A DNA stretch of 64,000 bases from Paracoccus alkenifer (GCF_900108405.1 NZ_FNXG01000002.1:744001-808000), one strand, 5' to 3'; shown: positions 47,849-57,383, counted from the stretch's first letter. Translations and numbers: made by a program. The notes: a model not told the origin generated them from the letters alone.

Positions 47849-48666
47849 TCCGGCCACCATTGGTGAAAATGATGCACCGGGCCATGCCCCGAGCCGACGT
47901 CCAGCCGGTCGGCGGCAAGGATCGCGCCGTGCAGCCAGTCATGCGCCCGAGCAACGGCCGCGGGCACCGCCAGCCCCTGCGCCAGCCCGGCAGCGATGGC
48001 CGAGGACAACGTGCAGCCGGTGCCGTGGGTGTTTTTCGTCGCGATACGGGGCGCGGTGAATTCGTGGCGCTCGGCCCCCACCAGCAGGTCGGTGCAGTCG
48101 TCGCCCGCCGCATGGCCGCCCTTCATCAGCACCCAATCGGCACCCAGCGCGGCAAGGGCGCGGCCCTGCGCCTCGGCCTCGGTGGGGTCGGACGCCACCA
48201 TGCGGCCCAGCAGGCGGGCGGCCTCGGGCAGGTTGGGGGTCAGGACGGTCGCGCGGGGCAGCAGCAACTCGCGCAACGCGGCGATGGCGTCGTCCCGGAT
48301 CAGCCGGTCGCCGGATTTGGCGATCATCACCGGGTCCAGCACGATGGGCAGATCGCGGCCCGACAGAGCCTCGGCCACGGCCACGGTCGCCTCGGCGGTG
48401 CCCAGCATCCCGATCTTGACCGCGCCAACGGCAAGATCGTCCAGCACCGCGTCGATCTGGGCGCGGATCATGGTTGGCGATACCGGCTCGACCAGCGTGA
48501 CCGCGCGGGTGTTCTGCGCGGTGATCGCGGTCAGCACGCTGGCGCCATAAACGCCTAGCGCCGAAAAGCTTTTCAGGTCGGCCTGGATACCTGCGCCGCC
48601 GCCGCTGTCGGACCCGGCGATGGTCAGCGCAATGGCCGTCTGCTTGCCCAAATCGTCTTCCCCCAT
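47845..48666 (-). CDS. thiD: HMP kinase / HMP-phosphate kinase
   Basis: A 273-residue ribokinase-fold enzyme that phosphorylates hydroxymethylpyrimidine twice. Visible are TIAGSDSGGGAGIQADLKSF at the N terminus, a conserved VMIAKSGDRL, LTPNLPEA and, near the C terminus, the GTGCTLSSAIAAGLA anion hole. The ATG at 48666 has no clear ribosome site; a TTG five codons on follows GGGGGAAG and may be the true start. First gene of the operon, about 55 bases after the riboswitch. Confidence 0.93.
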   Translation of the reverse strand: MGEDDLGKQTAIALTIAGSDSGGGAGIQADLKSFSALGVYGASVLTAITAQNTRAVTLVEPVSPTMIRAQIDAVLDDLAVGAVKIGMLGTAEATVAVAEALSGRDLPIVLDPVMIAKSGDRLIRDDAIAALRELLLPRATVLTPNLPEAARLLGRMVASDPTEAEAQGRALAALGADWVLMKGGHAAGDDCTDLLVGAERHEFTAPRIATKNTHGTGCTLSSAIAAGLAQGLAVPAAVARAHDWLHGAILAADRLDVGSGHGPVHHFHQWWPE

Positions 48667-48721
48667 GCAGGGGTCAGCGCGGACGAGACGGGGGGATGGC
48701 GCTTGTCTGGATGCGCGCAGC

Positions 48722-48806
48722 CCGTTCCCTTCGCCGGCATGACCCGGATCAGGTTCGATGGGTGCTGTGCCTGGCACATCTCAGCCCCGCGCGGGGCGCC
48801 CCAACG
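48722..48806 (-). promoter_or_regulatory. TPP riboswitch
   Basis: On the minus strand the THI-box elements appear in order: GGGGCTGAGATG, then ACCCATCGAACCTGATC, then CGGGTCATGCCGGCGAAGGG. CGTT at the 5' end pairs with AACG at the 3' end to close stem P1. It lies directly upstream of thiD and should repress the ten-gene thiamine operon when thiamine pyrophosphate is high. Whether it acts on transcription or on thiD translation cannot be told; no clear terminator with a T-run follows. Confidence 0.93.
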
Positions 48807-48873
48807 AGCGTTGCGTGTCAATATAGCGTCAGCGGCGGCAGACGCAAGCCGGCGTCGCGAAGACCTCAGCGCA

Positions 48874-49016
48874 GCAGGGGGGCTGTCTGCCCCCCGTCGC
48901 CTGCGGCGACTCCCCCCGAGGATATTTTGGACCGCCCGAATCGTGCAGGAGTTCGGGCGGTCCCAAATATCCTCCGGGGGTGCGGGGGTGGAAAACCCCC
49001 GCTTGCGGCGGTGACG
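48874..49016. repeat. Facing pair of AAATATCC-type repeats
   Basis: Copies 8a (48874-48928, minus sense) and 8b (48964-49016, plus sense) face away from each other. Between them the arms GGACCGCCCGAA and TTCGGGCGGTCC, joined by ten bases (48929-48963), form a perfect 12-base-pair stem. 8a nearly duplicates the 41.1 kb copy including GGGGGG-CTGTCTG-CCCCCC; 8b has GGGGG and CCCCC arms. It lies just after gdhA, as a likely terminator, and upstream of the riboswitch. Confidence 0.85.
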
Positions 49017-49027
49017 CAAAAGGGGCG

Positions 49028-50464
49028 TTACAGCCCCAGCGCGTCGTAGCTGGCCGCGATGCGGCGGATCGCGACCATATAGGCGGCGGTGCGCAGGTCG
49101 GGGATGCGGCTGTCGTCCGCCTGCACCGCGACCATCTGCTGGAACGCCGCCCGCATGGTGTCGTCAAGCCCCGAGCGCACCAGTTCGAGTTCCCCAGCGC
49201 CGCGCAGGTATTTCTGCTTGAAGCCCTCGGACAGCGACCAGCCAAGGCCGCGGTCGGCGGACAGGCGTTCGAGTTCCTCGACCAGCATCTGGTGGCGGTG
49301 TTCTTCCAGCCGGCGCTCCAGCCGGCCAAAGCTGATCTGTTGCAGGTTCTTGACCCATTCGAAATAGCTGACCGTCACGCCGCCCGCGTTGGCATAAAGA
49401 TCGGGGACGATCACCACCCCGCGTTCGCGCAGCATCCGGTCGGCGCCGGCGGTGGTGGGGCCGTTCGCGGCCTCGAGCACCAGTTTCGCCCTGATCTGCC
49501 CGGCGTTGGCTTCGTGGATCGCACCCTCCATCGCGGCGGGGATCAGGATGTCGCAGTCAAGCGCCAGCGCCGCGGCGGAATCGGCGATGTATTCGCCGCC
49601 GGCAAAGCCGCGCACGCCGCCGGTTTCGCGCAGATGCTCGCGCAAGCTTGCAATGTCCAGCCCGTCGGGGTTGGACACCGCGCCGTCGCGTTCCGAGACC
49701 GCGATGATACGGGCGCCGTCCTCGGTCGACAGGAAATGCGCGGCGTGAAAGCCCACGTTGCCCAGCCCCTGCATGACGATGCGCTGCCCGTCCAGACTGC
49801 CCGACAGCCCGGCGCTTGCCAGCACCTCGGGGGTGCGGAACAGCTCGCGCAGCGCGTATTGGACGCCGCGGCCGGTGGCCTCGACCCGGCCGGCGATGCC
49901 GCCCAGCCCCAGCGGCTTGCCGGTCACGCAGGCGCGGGCGTCGATGTCCTCGGGGTGCAGGCGTTTATAGGCGTCGGCCATCCACGCCATTTCGCGTTCG
50001 CCCGTGCCCATGTCGGGGGCCGGCACGTTCTGGCTGGGCGAGATCAGGCGGCGGCGCGACAGCTCATAGGTAAAGCGGCGGGTGATCTTTTCCAGCTCGT
50101 CCGCATCCCATTCGCGCGGGTCGATCGACAGCCCGCCCTTGGCGCCGCCAAAGGGCAGATCCACCAGCGAGCATTTATAGCTCATCAGCGCGGCCAATGC
50201 CTCGACCTCGTCCTGATCGACGTTGGGGGCATAGCGGATGCCGCCCTTGACCGGTTCGTGATGTTCGGAATGGACCGAGCGATAGCCGGTAAAGGTGTGG
50301 ATCTGCCCGCGCAGCCGCACGCCGAATCGCACCACATAGGTCGAGTTGCAGACCCGGATCTTTTCCTCCAGCCCGGGCCCGAGGTCCAGCAGCCGCGCGG
50401 CGCGGGTGAACATCTGGTCGACGGAATCGCGAAAGGACGGGTGTTGAATGGCGGTGTCGGTCAT
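49028..50464 (-). CDS. gdhA: Glutamate dehydrogenase (Glu/Leu/Phe/Val family)
   Basis: A 478-residue amino acid dehydrogenase interconverting glutamate and 2-oxoglutarate plus ammonia. The substrate site shows VKGGIRYAPNV and the catalytic PFGGAKGGL; the NAD(P) fold begins VMQGLGNVGFHAA. The length fits the hexameric family. The start MTDTAIQHPSFRD at 50464 is preferred, as the upstream frame is arginine-rich. The gene stands alone; it may take up ammonium released by purine catabolism encoded to the right. Confidence 0.92.
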   Translation of the reverse strand: MTDTAIQHPSFRDSVDQMFTRAARLLDLGPGLEEKIRVCNSTYVVRFGVRLRGQIHTFTGYRSVHSEHHEPVKGGIRYAPNVDQDEVEALAALMSYKCSLVDLPFGGAKGGLSIDPREWDADELEKITRRFTYELSRRRLISPSQNVPAPDMGTGEREMAWMADAYKRLHPEDIDARACVTGKPLGLGGIAGRVEATGRGVQYALRELFRTPEVLASAGLSGSLDGQRIVMQGLGNVGFHAAHFLSTEDGARIIAVSERDGAVSNPDGLDIASLREHLRETGGVRGFAGGEYIADSAAALALDCDILIPAAMEGAIHEANAGQIRAKLVLEAANGPTTAGADRMLRERGVVIVPDLYANAGGVTVSYFEWVKNLQQISFGRLERRLEEHRHQMLVEELERLSADRGLGWSLSEGFKQKYLRGAGELELVRSGLDDTMRAAFQQMVAVQADDSRIPDLRTAAYMVAIRRIAASYDALGL

Positions 50465-50552
50465 GGCGGCGTCCTTGTGGCGGCGGGGCTGGAATGGGGT
50501 TGGTGATCCCGCCCTTTTGCCAGTCAGGTGACGCGACGTCCAGCGATGCGGA

Positions 50553-51845
50553 TCATTCCGCGGCCTGCGGGGATTTCTGCGCCCGCCCCGCGACATAGGT
50601 TTCCACCACCGCGCGGTCGTCGCCCATCACTTGCAGGATGAACAGCTCCTGCATCAGGCTGTCCACCTTGTCATGGCGCAGCCGCATGGCTGCGGTCGCG
50701 CACGGGTCCAGCACCACCAGATCGGCAAAGCGCCCCGGCTGGACGCTGCCGATGCGGTCCTCCATCCCCAGCGCGATGGCGTTGCCGCGGGTGGCCCAGT
50801 GAAACGCCGCCAGCGGGTGCATCCGCCGCCCGCGCAGCTGCGCGATCTTGTAAGCCTCGGCCAGCGTCGCCAGCATCGACCAGCTGGTGCCGCCGCCGAT
50901 GTCGGTGGCAACGCCCGTGACCACCCCCGCCGCGCGCATGGCGTGGTCGTCAAACAGCCCCGAGCCGAGAAACAGGTTCGAGGTCGGGCAGTGGATCGCC
51001 CGAGTGCCGGTCTCGGCCATGCGGGCGGTTTCGCGGTCGCTCAGGTGGATCGAATGCCCCATCAGGCTGCGCGGCCCCAGCAGGCCAAAGTGGTCGTAGA
51101 TGTCCAGATAATCGCGCACCTCGGGGTAAAGCTGCATGGTCAGCTCGATCTCGGCGCGGTTCTCGCTCAGATGGGTCTGGACCGCCATGCCGGGGTTTTC
51201 GGCGGCAAGCTGGCCCGCCGCGCGCAGCTGTTCGGGGGTCGAGGTGATCGCAAATCGCGGGGTGATCGCGTATTCCAGCCGCCCGCGCCCGTGCCAGCGT
51301 TCGATCAGCGCGCGGCTGTCGTCATAGGACGATTGCGCATCGTCCAGCACTGCGTCAGGCGCGTTGCGGTCCATCATCACCTTGCCGGCCAGCAGCGCCA
51401 TGCCGCGGGATTCGGCGGCCGCGAACAGCGCCTCGGCACTGGCCTTGTGGACCGAGCCGAATGCGCAGGCGGTGGTGGTGCCGTTCCGGATCAGCTGGTC
51501 CAGAAACGCCCCGGCCATGCGGGCGGCGTGGTCGGGGTCGCGATACTGCGCCTCGATCGGAAAGGTATGGTCGTTCAGCCAGTCCAGCAGCTCGGCCGCC
51601 CAGGCGGCGACCACCTGCACCTGCGGGAAATGAAGATGCGGGTCGATGAAGCCCGCCATGACGATATGCGGGCGGTGGTCGATTTCCTGCGCCTGCGGGT
51701 CCGCGATGTCGGCGTAATCCCCGACCGCAAGGATACGCCCGTCCTGCACCAGAATCGCGCCGTTGTCCCAGAAACGATGGTTGTCGTCGGTCTCGGCGGG
51801 ATCGGCGTAAAAGCTCAGCACGCGGCCGCGGATCAGGGTTTTCAT
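50553..51845 (-). CDS. guaD: Guanine deaminase
   Basis: A 430-residue amidohydrolase converting guanine to xanthine and ammonia. The zinc ligands are H70 and H72 (DPHLHFPQ), the histidine in QTHLSEN, the one in GHSIHLSD and the aspartate in ATDIGGGTSWSM. FPQVQVVA and TTTACAFGSVH are typical guanine-deaminase stretches. It is last in the xdh operon and starts ten bases after xdhC, supplying xanthine to the dehydrogenase. Confidence 0.93.
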   Translation of the reverse strand: MKTLIRGRVLSFYADPAETDDNHRFWDNGAILVQDGRILAVGDYADIADPQAQEIDHRPHIVMAGFIDPHLHFPQVQVVAAWAAELLDWLNDHTFPIEAQYRDPDHAARMAGAFLDQLIRNGTTTACAFGSVHKASAEALFAAAESRGMALLAGKVMMDRNAPDAVLDDAQSSYDDSRALIERWHGRGRLEYAITPRFAITSTPEQLRAAGQLAAENPGMAVQTHLSENRAEIELTMQLYPEVRDYLDIYDHFGLLGPRSLMGHSIHLSDRETARMAETGTRAIHCPTSNLFLGSGLFDDHAMRAAGVVTGVATDIGGGTSWSMLATLAEAYKIAQLRGRRMHPLAAFHWATRGNAIALGMEDRIGSVQPGRFADLVVLDPCATAAMRLRHDKVDSLMQELFILQVMGDDRAVVETYVAGRAQKSPQAAE

Positions 51846-51855
51846 CGGGGTTCCT

Positions 51856-52602
51856 TCAGGCGGGCGCAGGGGCGGGGCCGGGGGTCGGGGCAGAGGCGGT
51901 GGCCAGCAGCCGGGCCATGATCTCGGTGGCGGTAAAGGCGGCGATCACCTCGGGGCGCTTGTCATGGATGCCTGCGCCGATGGGGCAGGTCAAGCCGCCC
52001 GAGTCGATGCCGCGGGTGCGGGCGAAACGGGCGAAGGTGGCGCGTTTTGTGGCGCTGCCGATCATGCCGACATAGGCGGCATCGCCCCTTGCCAGCGCCT
52101 CGGCCGCGATCAGGAAATCCAGCGCGTGGTCGTGGGTGACGATGACATGGGCGGCGCCTTCGGGCGCGCGGCGGACCTCGGCCTCGGGCAGGGGGGTAAG
52201 GGTCTGCGGGATGCCGGGCGCCAGCGCCAGTTCCGCCGCGCGGGGGTCGATCAGCCGCACCGACACCGGCAGCGGCAGCATGGCGCGCGCGAGCGCCCGG
52301 CCGACATGGCCGGCGCCAAAGATCAGCACCGCAGTCCGGGGCGCGGGCGGGCTGGCGGGTTCGCGGTCCAGCGTCAGTTCCACCCGCCCGCCACAGCATT
52401 GGCCGATTTCCGGGCCCAGCGGGATATCCATCACCGCCAGCGCCTCGTTTCGCCGCAGCATCTGCCGGGCGCGGTCGATGGCCAGATATTCCAGCTGCCC
52501 GCCGCCGATGCTGCCCAGCGTCCGGTCGGGGCCGACCAGCATCTCGGCGCCCAATTCGCGCGGGGTCGAGCCGCGGGCGCGTGTGATGCGGACGCGGATC
52601 AT
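51856..52602 (-). CDS. xdhC: Xanthine dehydrogenase accessory protein XdhC
   Basis: A 248-residue chaperone that inserts sulfurated molybdenum cofactor into xanthine dehydrogenase. It has the XdhC N-terminal stretch (RGSTPRELGAEMLVG, GSIGGGQLEY), a double cysteine (GQCCGGRVEL) and a C-terminal dinucleotide-like fold (LIFGAGHVGRAL, YVGMIGS). The start codon overlaps the xdhB stop. A proline/alanine tail (APTPGPAPAPA) ends the protein. Confidence 0.92.
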   Translation of the reverse strand: MIRVRITRARGSTPRELGAEMLVGPDRTLGSIGGGQLEYLAIDRARQMLRRNEALAVMDIPLGPEIGQCCGGRVELTLDREPASPPAPRTAVLIFGAGHVGRALARAMLPLPVSVRLIDPRAAELALAPGIPQTLTPLPEAEVRRAPEGAAHVIVTHDHALDFLIAAEALARGDAAYVGMIGSATKRATFARFARTRGIDSGGLTCPIGAGIHDKRPEVIAAFTATEIMARLLATASAPTPGPAPAPA

Positions 52603-54932
52603 CGGTCCCGCAGCCCCAGCGCCCCGCCGCGCAGCCGTTCGGCCGCCATCAGCACCCGTTCCGGCGTCGCGGGCGCGTCCAGCCGTGGGCATTCACGGTA
52701 ATCTGCCAGCGAGGCCACGGCATGGCCGATCGCCTCGAACACCGAAATCCCCAGCATGAAGGGGGGCTCGCCCACCGCCTTGGACCGCCGAATCGTCGGC
52801 TCGCGGTTCACCGACCAATCGGCAAGCGCCACGTTGAAGACCTTGGGCCGGTCGGACGCCAGCGGGATCTTGTAGGTCGAGGGCGCGTGGGTGCGCAGCC
52901 GCCCCGCATCATCCCACCACAATTCTTCGCTGGTCAGCCAGCCGGCGCCTTGCACGAAACCGCCCTCGATCTGGCCGATGTCGATGGCGGGGTTGAGCGA
53001 TCGGCCCACGTCATGCAGCACATCCGCGCGCTCGATCACATATTCCCCGGTCAGCGTGTCGACCGAAACCTCGGCGCAGGCGGCGCCATAGGCGAAATAA
53101 TAGAACGGCCGCCCCGAGCCTTGCGCGCGGTTCCAGTGGATTTTCGGCGTCGCATAGAACCCCGCCGCCGACAGCTGCACTCGGGCCATATAGGCCATCT
53201 GCACCGCTTGGGAAAAGGGGATGGTTTCGTCGCGGACCACGATGTGATCGGGGATGAAACGGATTTCCTCGGGGGTGGCATCCTTGGCCTTGCACAGGAA
53301 ATCGACCAGCCGCGCCTTGATCTGATTGGCCGCATCCAGCGCCGCCATGCCGTTGAGATCAGTCCCCGAGGACGCCGCCGTGGCCGAGGTATTGGGCACT
53401 TTTTCCGTGGTGGTTTTCGTCACCCGGATGCGCTCCAGCCCGACCTGAAACGCCTCGGCCACCACCTGCGCGATCTTGGTGTGCAGGCCCTGTCCCATCT
53501 CGCAGCCGCCGTGGTTCAGCTGGATCGAGCCGTCGGTGTAGATGTGGACCAGCGCGCCCGCCTGATTGAAATGCGTGGCGGTAAAGCTGATGCCGAACTT
53601 GACCGGAGTCATCGCGATGCCGCGGCGGATCGGGCTGCCGGCGCCATCCATCCGCGCGTTGAAATCCAGCACCGCCTGCTGGCGGGCGGCATAGTCGCAA
53701 GAGGATTCCAGTTCGTCGAAGATGCGCGGCAGGATCATGTCCTCGACCGGCTGGTGATAGGGGGTGGGCTGGCCGTTCTGGTAAAGATTCGCGCGGCGGA
53801 CCGTCAGCGTGTCCTGCCCGGTGGCATAGGCGATTTCCTCGATGATGCGTTCCGCGACGATCACCCCCTGCGGGCCGCCAAATCCGCGAAAGGCGGTGTT
53901 CGACACGGTGTTGGTGCGCAACGGATACGAGCGCAGTTCCACATCGGGGTAGAAATAGGCGTTGTCGGCGTGAAACAGCGCCCGGTCGGTCACCGCCATG
54001 CTGAGATCGGCCGAAAACCCGCAGCGCGCATACCAGTCGCCCGTCACCGCAAGGATACGGCCCGAGTCGTCAAAGCCGACGCTGTAATCCACCACGAAAT
54101 CATGGCGCTTGCCGGTGGCGATCATGTCGTCGTCGCGGTCGGGGCGCAGCTTGACCGCCCGGTTCCACTTGCGCGCGGCGATGGCGGCGACGCAGCAGAA
54201 CAGGTTCATCTGGGTTTCCTTGCCGCCGAAACCGCCCCCCATCCGGCGCACGTTCACCACCACCGCATTGGCCGGCACGTCCAGCGCATGGGCAACCATG
54301 TGCTGCACCTCGGTCGGGTGCTGGGTCGAGGTAAAGACGGCCATTTCCTCTTCGTTCGGGATCGCCAGCGCGATCTGGCCCTCAAGATAGAAATGGTCCT
54401 GCCCGCCGATGGTAAAACGCCCGTCCAGCCGCCGGGGCGCGGCGCCCAGACCGGCAGCGGCATCGCCCCGGCGCAGGGTCATGCCCGGCACCACCAGATC
54501 GCCCCCCGATTCCAGCGCCGCCAGCGGGTCCAGCGCATGGGGCAGAGCCTCGTATTCGATCCGCGCCAGCACCGCCGCGCGGCGGGCCTGATCGCGGGTC
54601 TCGGCGATCACGGCAAACACCGGCTGGCCGTGGAAATGCACCTCGCCGCGCGCAAGGATCGGGTCGTCGCCGGCCCCGATCGGGCTGACGTCGTTGCGGC
54701 CGGGGATGTCCTCGGCGGTCAGCACGTCGATCACGCCGGGCGCTGCGCGCACCGCCGACAGCTCCATCGACAGGATGCGCCCATGCGCGACCGAGGACAG
54801 CCCCAGATAGGCGTGCAGCGCGCCCTGCGGCAGCGCCAGATCGTCGGTATAATCGGCGGTGCCCGTCACATGCCGCTGCGCCGATTCATGCGGCGTGTCG
54901 GCGGGTCGGGCGCTCAGGGTTTCGTGTTTCAT
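52599..54932 (-). CDS. xdhB: Xanthine dehydrogenase, molybdenum-binding subunit
   Basis: A 777-residue subunit carrying the molybdopterin cofactor. Typical stretches are GGGFGGKETQ, FRGFGGPQGV, GCEMGQGLHTKIAQV and TASSGTDLNGMA (with the conserved SGTD), and the catalytic glutamate in the C-terminal VGEPPFMLG. It oxidises hypoxanthine to xanthine and urate. The gene starts two bases after xdhA, and its stop overlaps xdhC. Confidence 0.95.
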   Translation of the reverse strand: MKHETLSARPADTPHESAQRHVTGTADYTDDLALPQGALHAYLGLSSVAHGRILSMELSAVRAAPGVIDVLTAEDIPGRNDVSPIGAGDDPILARGEVHFHGQPVFAVIAETRDQARRAAVLARIEYEALPHALDPLAALESGGDLVVPGMTLRRGDAAAGLGAAPRRLDGRFTIGGQDHFYLEGQIALAIPNEEEMAVFTSTQHPTEVQHMVAHALDVPANAVVVNVRRMGGGFGGKETQMNLFCCVAAIAARKWNRAVKLRPDRDDDMIATGKRHDFVVDYSVGFDDSGRILAVTGDWYARCGFSADLSMAVTDRALFHADNAYFYPDVELRSYPLRTNTVSNTAFRGFGGPQGVIVAERIIEEIAYATGQDTLTVRRANLYQNGQPTPYHQPVEDMILPRIFDELESSCDYAARQQAVLDFNARMDGAGSPIRRGIAMTPVKFGISFTATHFNQAGALVHIYTDGSIQLNHGGCEMGQGLHTKIAQVVAEAFQVGLERIRVTKTTTEKVPNTSATAASSGTDLNGMAALDAANQIKARLVDFLCKAKDATPEEIRFIPDHIVVRDETIPFSQAVQMAYMARVQLSAAGFYATPKIHWNRAQGSGRPFYYFAYGAACAEVSVDTLTGEYVIERADVLHDVGRSLNPAIDIGQIEGGFVQGAGWLTSEELWWDDAGRLRTHAPSTYKIPLASDRPKVFNVALADWSVNREPTIRRSKAVGEPPFMLGISVFEAIGHAVASLADYRECPRLDAPATPERVLMAAERLRGGALGLRDR

Positions 54933-54934
54933 GC

Positions 54935-56374
54935 TCAGCCCCCCACTGCCCGGTCCAGCCGGACGGGAATGTCGCCGCTGCCATGTTCCAGCCAGAAACG
55001 CCGAAACAGATTGCCCGCCACCATGCGGCGGTAATCGGCGGTGGCGCGGAAATCGGACAGAGGCGCAAAATCGCCCTGCACGGCGGCGGCCGCAGCCTCG
55101 AAACTGGCGGCGGCAAAGGGCTGGCCGATCAGCGCCGATTCCGCCGCCCGCGCGCGCAAAGGCGTGCCCGCCATGCCGCCAAAGGCCACGCGGGCGTCAG
55201 CGATCACCCCGCCGTCCACCCGGATGCAGAACCCCGCCGCCACCGCTGAAATATCCGACGCCTGCCGTTTCGACACCTTATAGGCCGCAACCAGCGCCTC
55301 GCCCGGCCGGGGGATTACCACGGTTTCCAGAAACTCGCCCTCGGCCCGGTCCTGCCGCCCGTATTCGATAAAGAAATCCTCAAGCGGCAGTTCGCGCCGC
55401 GCGTCCCCCCGGCGCAGGACGATCCGCGCCCCCAGCGCGATCAGCAGCGGCGGGGTTTCCCCGATGGGCGAGCCGTTGGCGATATTGCCGCCGATGGTGC
55501 CGGCGTTGCGCACCTGCCAGCCGCCGATGCGCTGGATGTAATCCTGAGCCTGCGGCAGATGCTCGCGGACCACCGGCAGGAACTCGGAATAGGTGACGCC
55601 GGCGCCGATGCGGATCTCGTCTGCGGTGATCTCGATGTCTTTCAGCAGATGGCCGATGAAGATGGCGGGGGAAATCGCACGCATCTGCTTGGTCACCCAC
55701 AGCCCGACATCGGTTGCCCCTGCAACGATATGGGCCTTGGGGTGATCCAGCAGCGCCGCCGCCAGCGCGTCGCTGTCCGCGGGCAGGATGGCGCGCTCGT
55801 CGCCGCGGGCAACCTCGGCCCCCGCGGGAATGGCCGAGAGTTTCCCGCGCACCGAGTCCCGCTCGACCGTCAGGAAATCCTGCAACTGCCCGCCCGCCTG
55901 CGCCGCCGCCAGCGCCGCCCGGATGATCGGCGCATAGCCGGTGCAGCGGCACAGATTGCCCTGCAATGCGGTTTCGATCTGCACCGCATCCGGGTCGGGG
56001 TTCGCCATCCACAGCCCATACAGCGCCATGACGAAACCCGGCGTGCAGAAACCGCACTGGCTGGCGTGATGATCGACCATGGCGCGCTGGATCGGGTGCA
56101 AGCCGCCGTCCTGGCCGCGCAGATGCTCGATGGTGACGACATGGCAGCGGTGGCAGGACGCAAGGAACCGGATGCAGGCGTTCACCGGCTCATAGACCAG
56201 CGCGTCGCCCGACAGCCGCCCGACCAGCACCGTGCAGGCGCCGCAGTCGCCCTCGGCGCAGCCCTCCTTGGTGCCGGTCAGCCGACGCCCCAGCCGCAGG
56301 AAATCCAGCAGCGTATCGTCCGGCCCGGCCTCGGTCAGGCGGATCTCGGTATCGTTGAGCAGGAAACGGATCAT
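54935..56374 (-). CDS. xdhA: Xanthine dehydrogenase, FAD/iron-sulfur subunit
   Basis: A 479-residue subunit with two N-terminal [2Fe-2S] clusters (C39, C44 and C47 in CAEGDCGAC, then CGFCTPG and CRCTGY) and a C-terminal FAD domain from about residue 180 (AGATDVGLWVTKQM, GTIGGNIANGSP). It passes electrons from the XdhB site to NAD. The ATG at 56374 fits the family start IRFLLNDTEI; the longer frame is not conserved. It is the first gene of the xdhABC-guaD operon. Confidence 0.95.
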   Translation of the reverse strand: MIRFLLNDTEIRLTEAGPDDTLLDFLRLGRRLTGTKEGCAEGDCGACTVLVGRLSGDALVYEPVNACIRFLASCHRCHVVTIEHLRGQDGGLHPIQRAMVDHHASQCGFCTPGFVMALYGLWMANPDPDAVQIETALQGNLCRCTGYAPIIRAALAAAQAGGQLQDFLTVERDSVRGKLSAIPAGAEVARGDERAILPADSDALAAALLDHPKAHIVAGATDVGLWVTKQMRAISPAIFIGHLLKDIEITADEIRIGAGVTYSEFLPVVREHLPQAQDYIQRIGGWQVRNAGTIGGNIANGSPIGETPPLLIALGARIVLRRGDARRELPLEDFFIEYGRQDRAEGEFLETVVIPRPGEALVAAYKVSKRQASDISAVAAGFCIRVDGGVIADARVAFGGMAGTPLRARAAESALIGQPFAAASFEAAAAAVQGDFAPLSDFRATADYRRMVAGNLFRRFWLEHGSGDIPVRLDRAVGG

Positions 56375-56486
56375 TGTAAAACAGCCGCCTTTCGTCACTG
56401 CGCCCCAGCATGGCGCATTTTCCCGCTTGCACAAAACGCCCCCACGCGTGAACAGTTTATGCCATTTCAAGAAAAAGCGGGCGAAA
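56375..56486. promoter_or_regulatory. Divergent promoter region, xdhA and LysR gene
   Basis: A 112-base gap separates the divergent xdhA operon and the LysR-type gene. Arrangement of a LysR gene opposite its target operon is common, so both promoters and the regulator site should lie here. A purine-rich run close to 56470-56486 precedes the LysR start. No exact T-N11-A box could be chosen. Confidence 0.5.
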
Positions 56487-57383
56487 ATGTCCTATCTGGA
56501 AAGCCTCAAGGTGTTCGTGCGGGTGGTCGAGCTGGGCTCGATCACCGCGGGCGGGCGCGACATGCGGCTGTCGCCCGCCGCCGCCTCGACCCGGATCCGC
56601 GACCTGGAAAACCGCTTTGGCGCGCGGCTTTTGAACCGAACCACCCGAACCCTGACCCCGACCGAGATCGGGCAGGTGCTTTACGACAACGCCCGCAAGG
56701 TTCTGGCGGCGCTGGACGAGGCCGAGGCAGCCGTCGCCAGCCACTCCGGCACGCCGCTGGGGGCGATGCGGGTATCGGCGCCGCTGGGCGCGGGGCGGCG
56801 GCTGATCGCGCCGCTGGTGCCGCGCTTTGTGGCCGAAAACCCCGAGGTGCAGGTGCGGCTGCGCCTGTCCGACCGGGTGGTGAACATCGTCGAGGACGCC
56901 ATCGACCTGGCATTCTATCTGGGCCAGCCCGAGGATTCGACGCTGATCCGCCGCAAGATCGCCGATTGCCCGCGGGTGCTGGTGGCCTCGCCCGAATATC
57001 TGGCGCAGCACGGAACGCCCGATGCGCCCGAAGACCTGAAACGCCACAACTGCCTGTTGCTGCGGTTTCCGCGCTCGCCCGAATATTACTGGGTGCTGCA
57101 AACGCCGGAAGGGCCGCGGAAATTGGCGGTGGCGGGCGGGTTCGATTCCGACGACGGCGAGGTGCTGACCGACTGGGCGCTGGCCGGAACCGGCATCGCC
57201 AACCGCCCCCGCTACGAGGTCGCGGCGGCGCTGCGCGATGGCCGGCTGGTCGAGATCCTGCCCGACACGCCGCCGGTCGCCGTGGAATTCGGCGTGCTGA
57301 CCCCGCACCGCGACCTGCAAGACCCCAAGCTGCGCCTGTTCATGGATTTTGCCGTGCGAGAGCTGAAATTCGCGATGGGGTAA
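56487..57383 (+). CDS. LysR family regulator of purine catabolism (inferred)
   Basis: A 298-residue LysR regulator with the helix-turn-helix at about residues 17-40 (LGSITAGGRDMRLSPAAAS) and the CrgA-like pattern RLLNRTTRTLTPTEIG. The effector domain follows. The ATG at 56487 is the usual start; the longer frame covers xdhA antisense. Its divergent location from xdhA suggests that it senses a purine or urate and controls the operon. The regulatory link is inference. Confidence 0.9.
   Translation: MSYLESLKVFVRVVELGSITAGGRDMRLSPAAASTRIRDLENRFGARLLNRTTRTLTPTEIGQVLYDNARKVLAALDEAEAAVASHSGTPLGAMRVSAPLGAGRRLIAPLVPRFVAENPEVQVRLRLSDRVVNIVEDAIDLAFYLGQPEDSTLIRRKIADCPRVLVASPEYLAQHGTPDAPEDLKRHNCLLLRFPRSPEYYWVLQTPEGPRKLAVAGGFDSDDGEVLTDWALAGTGIANRPRYEVAAALRDGRLVEILPDTPPVAVEFGVLTPHRDLQDPKLRLFMDFAVRELKFAMG

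Noticed and set aside
55245..55265. AAATATCC inside xdhA as another repeat copy
   Set aside because: Only the eight-base core matches; no flanking stem or CTTCTG arm, and the codons fit the conserved protein.
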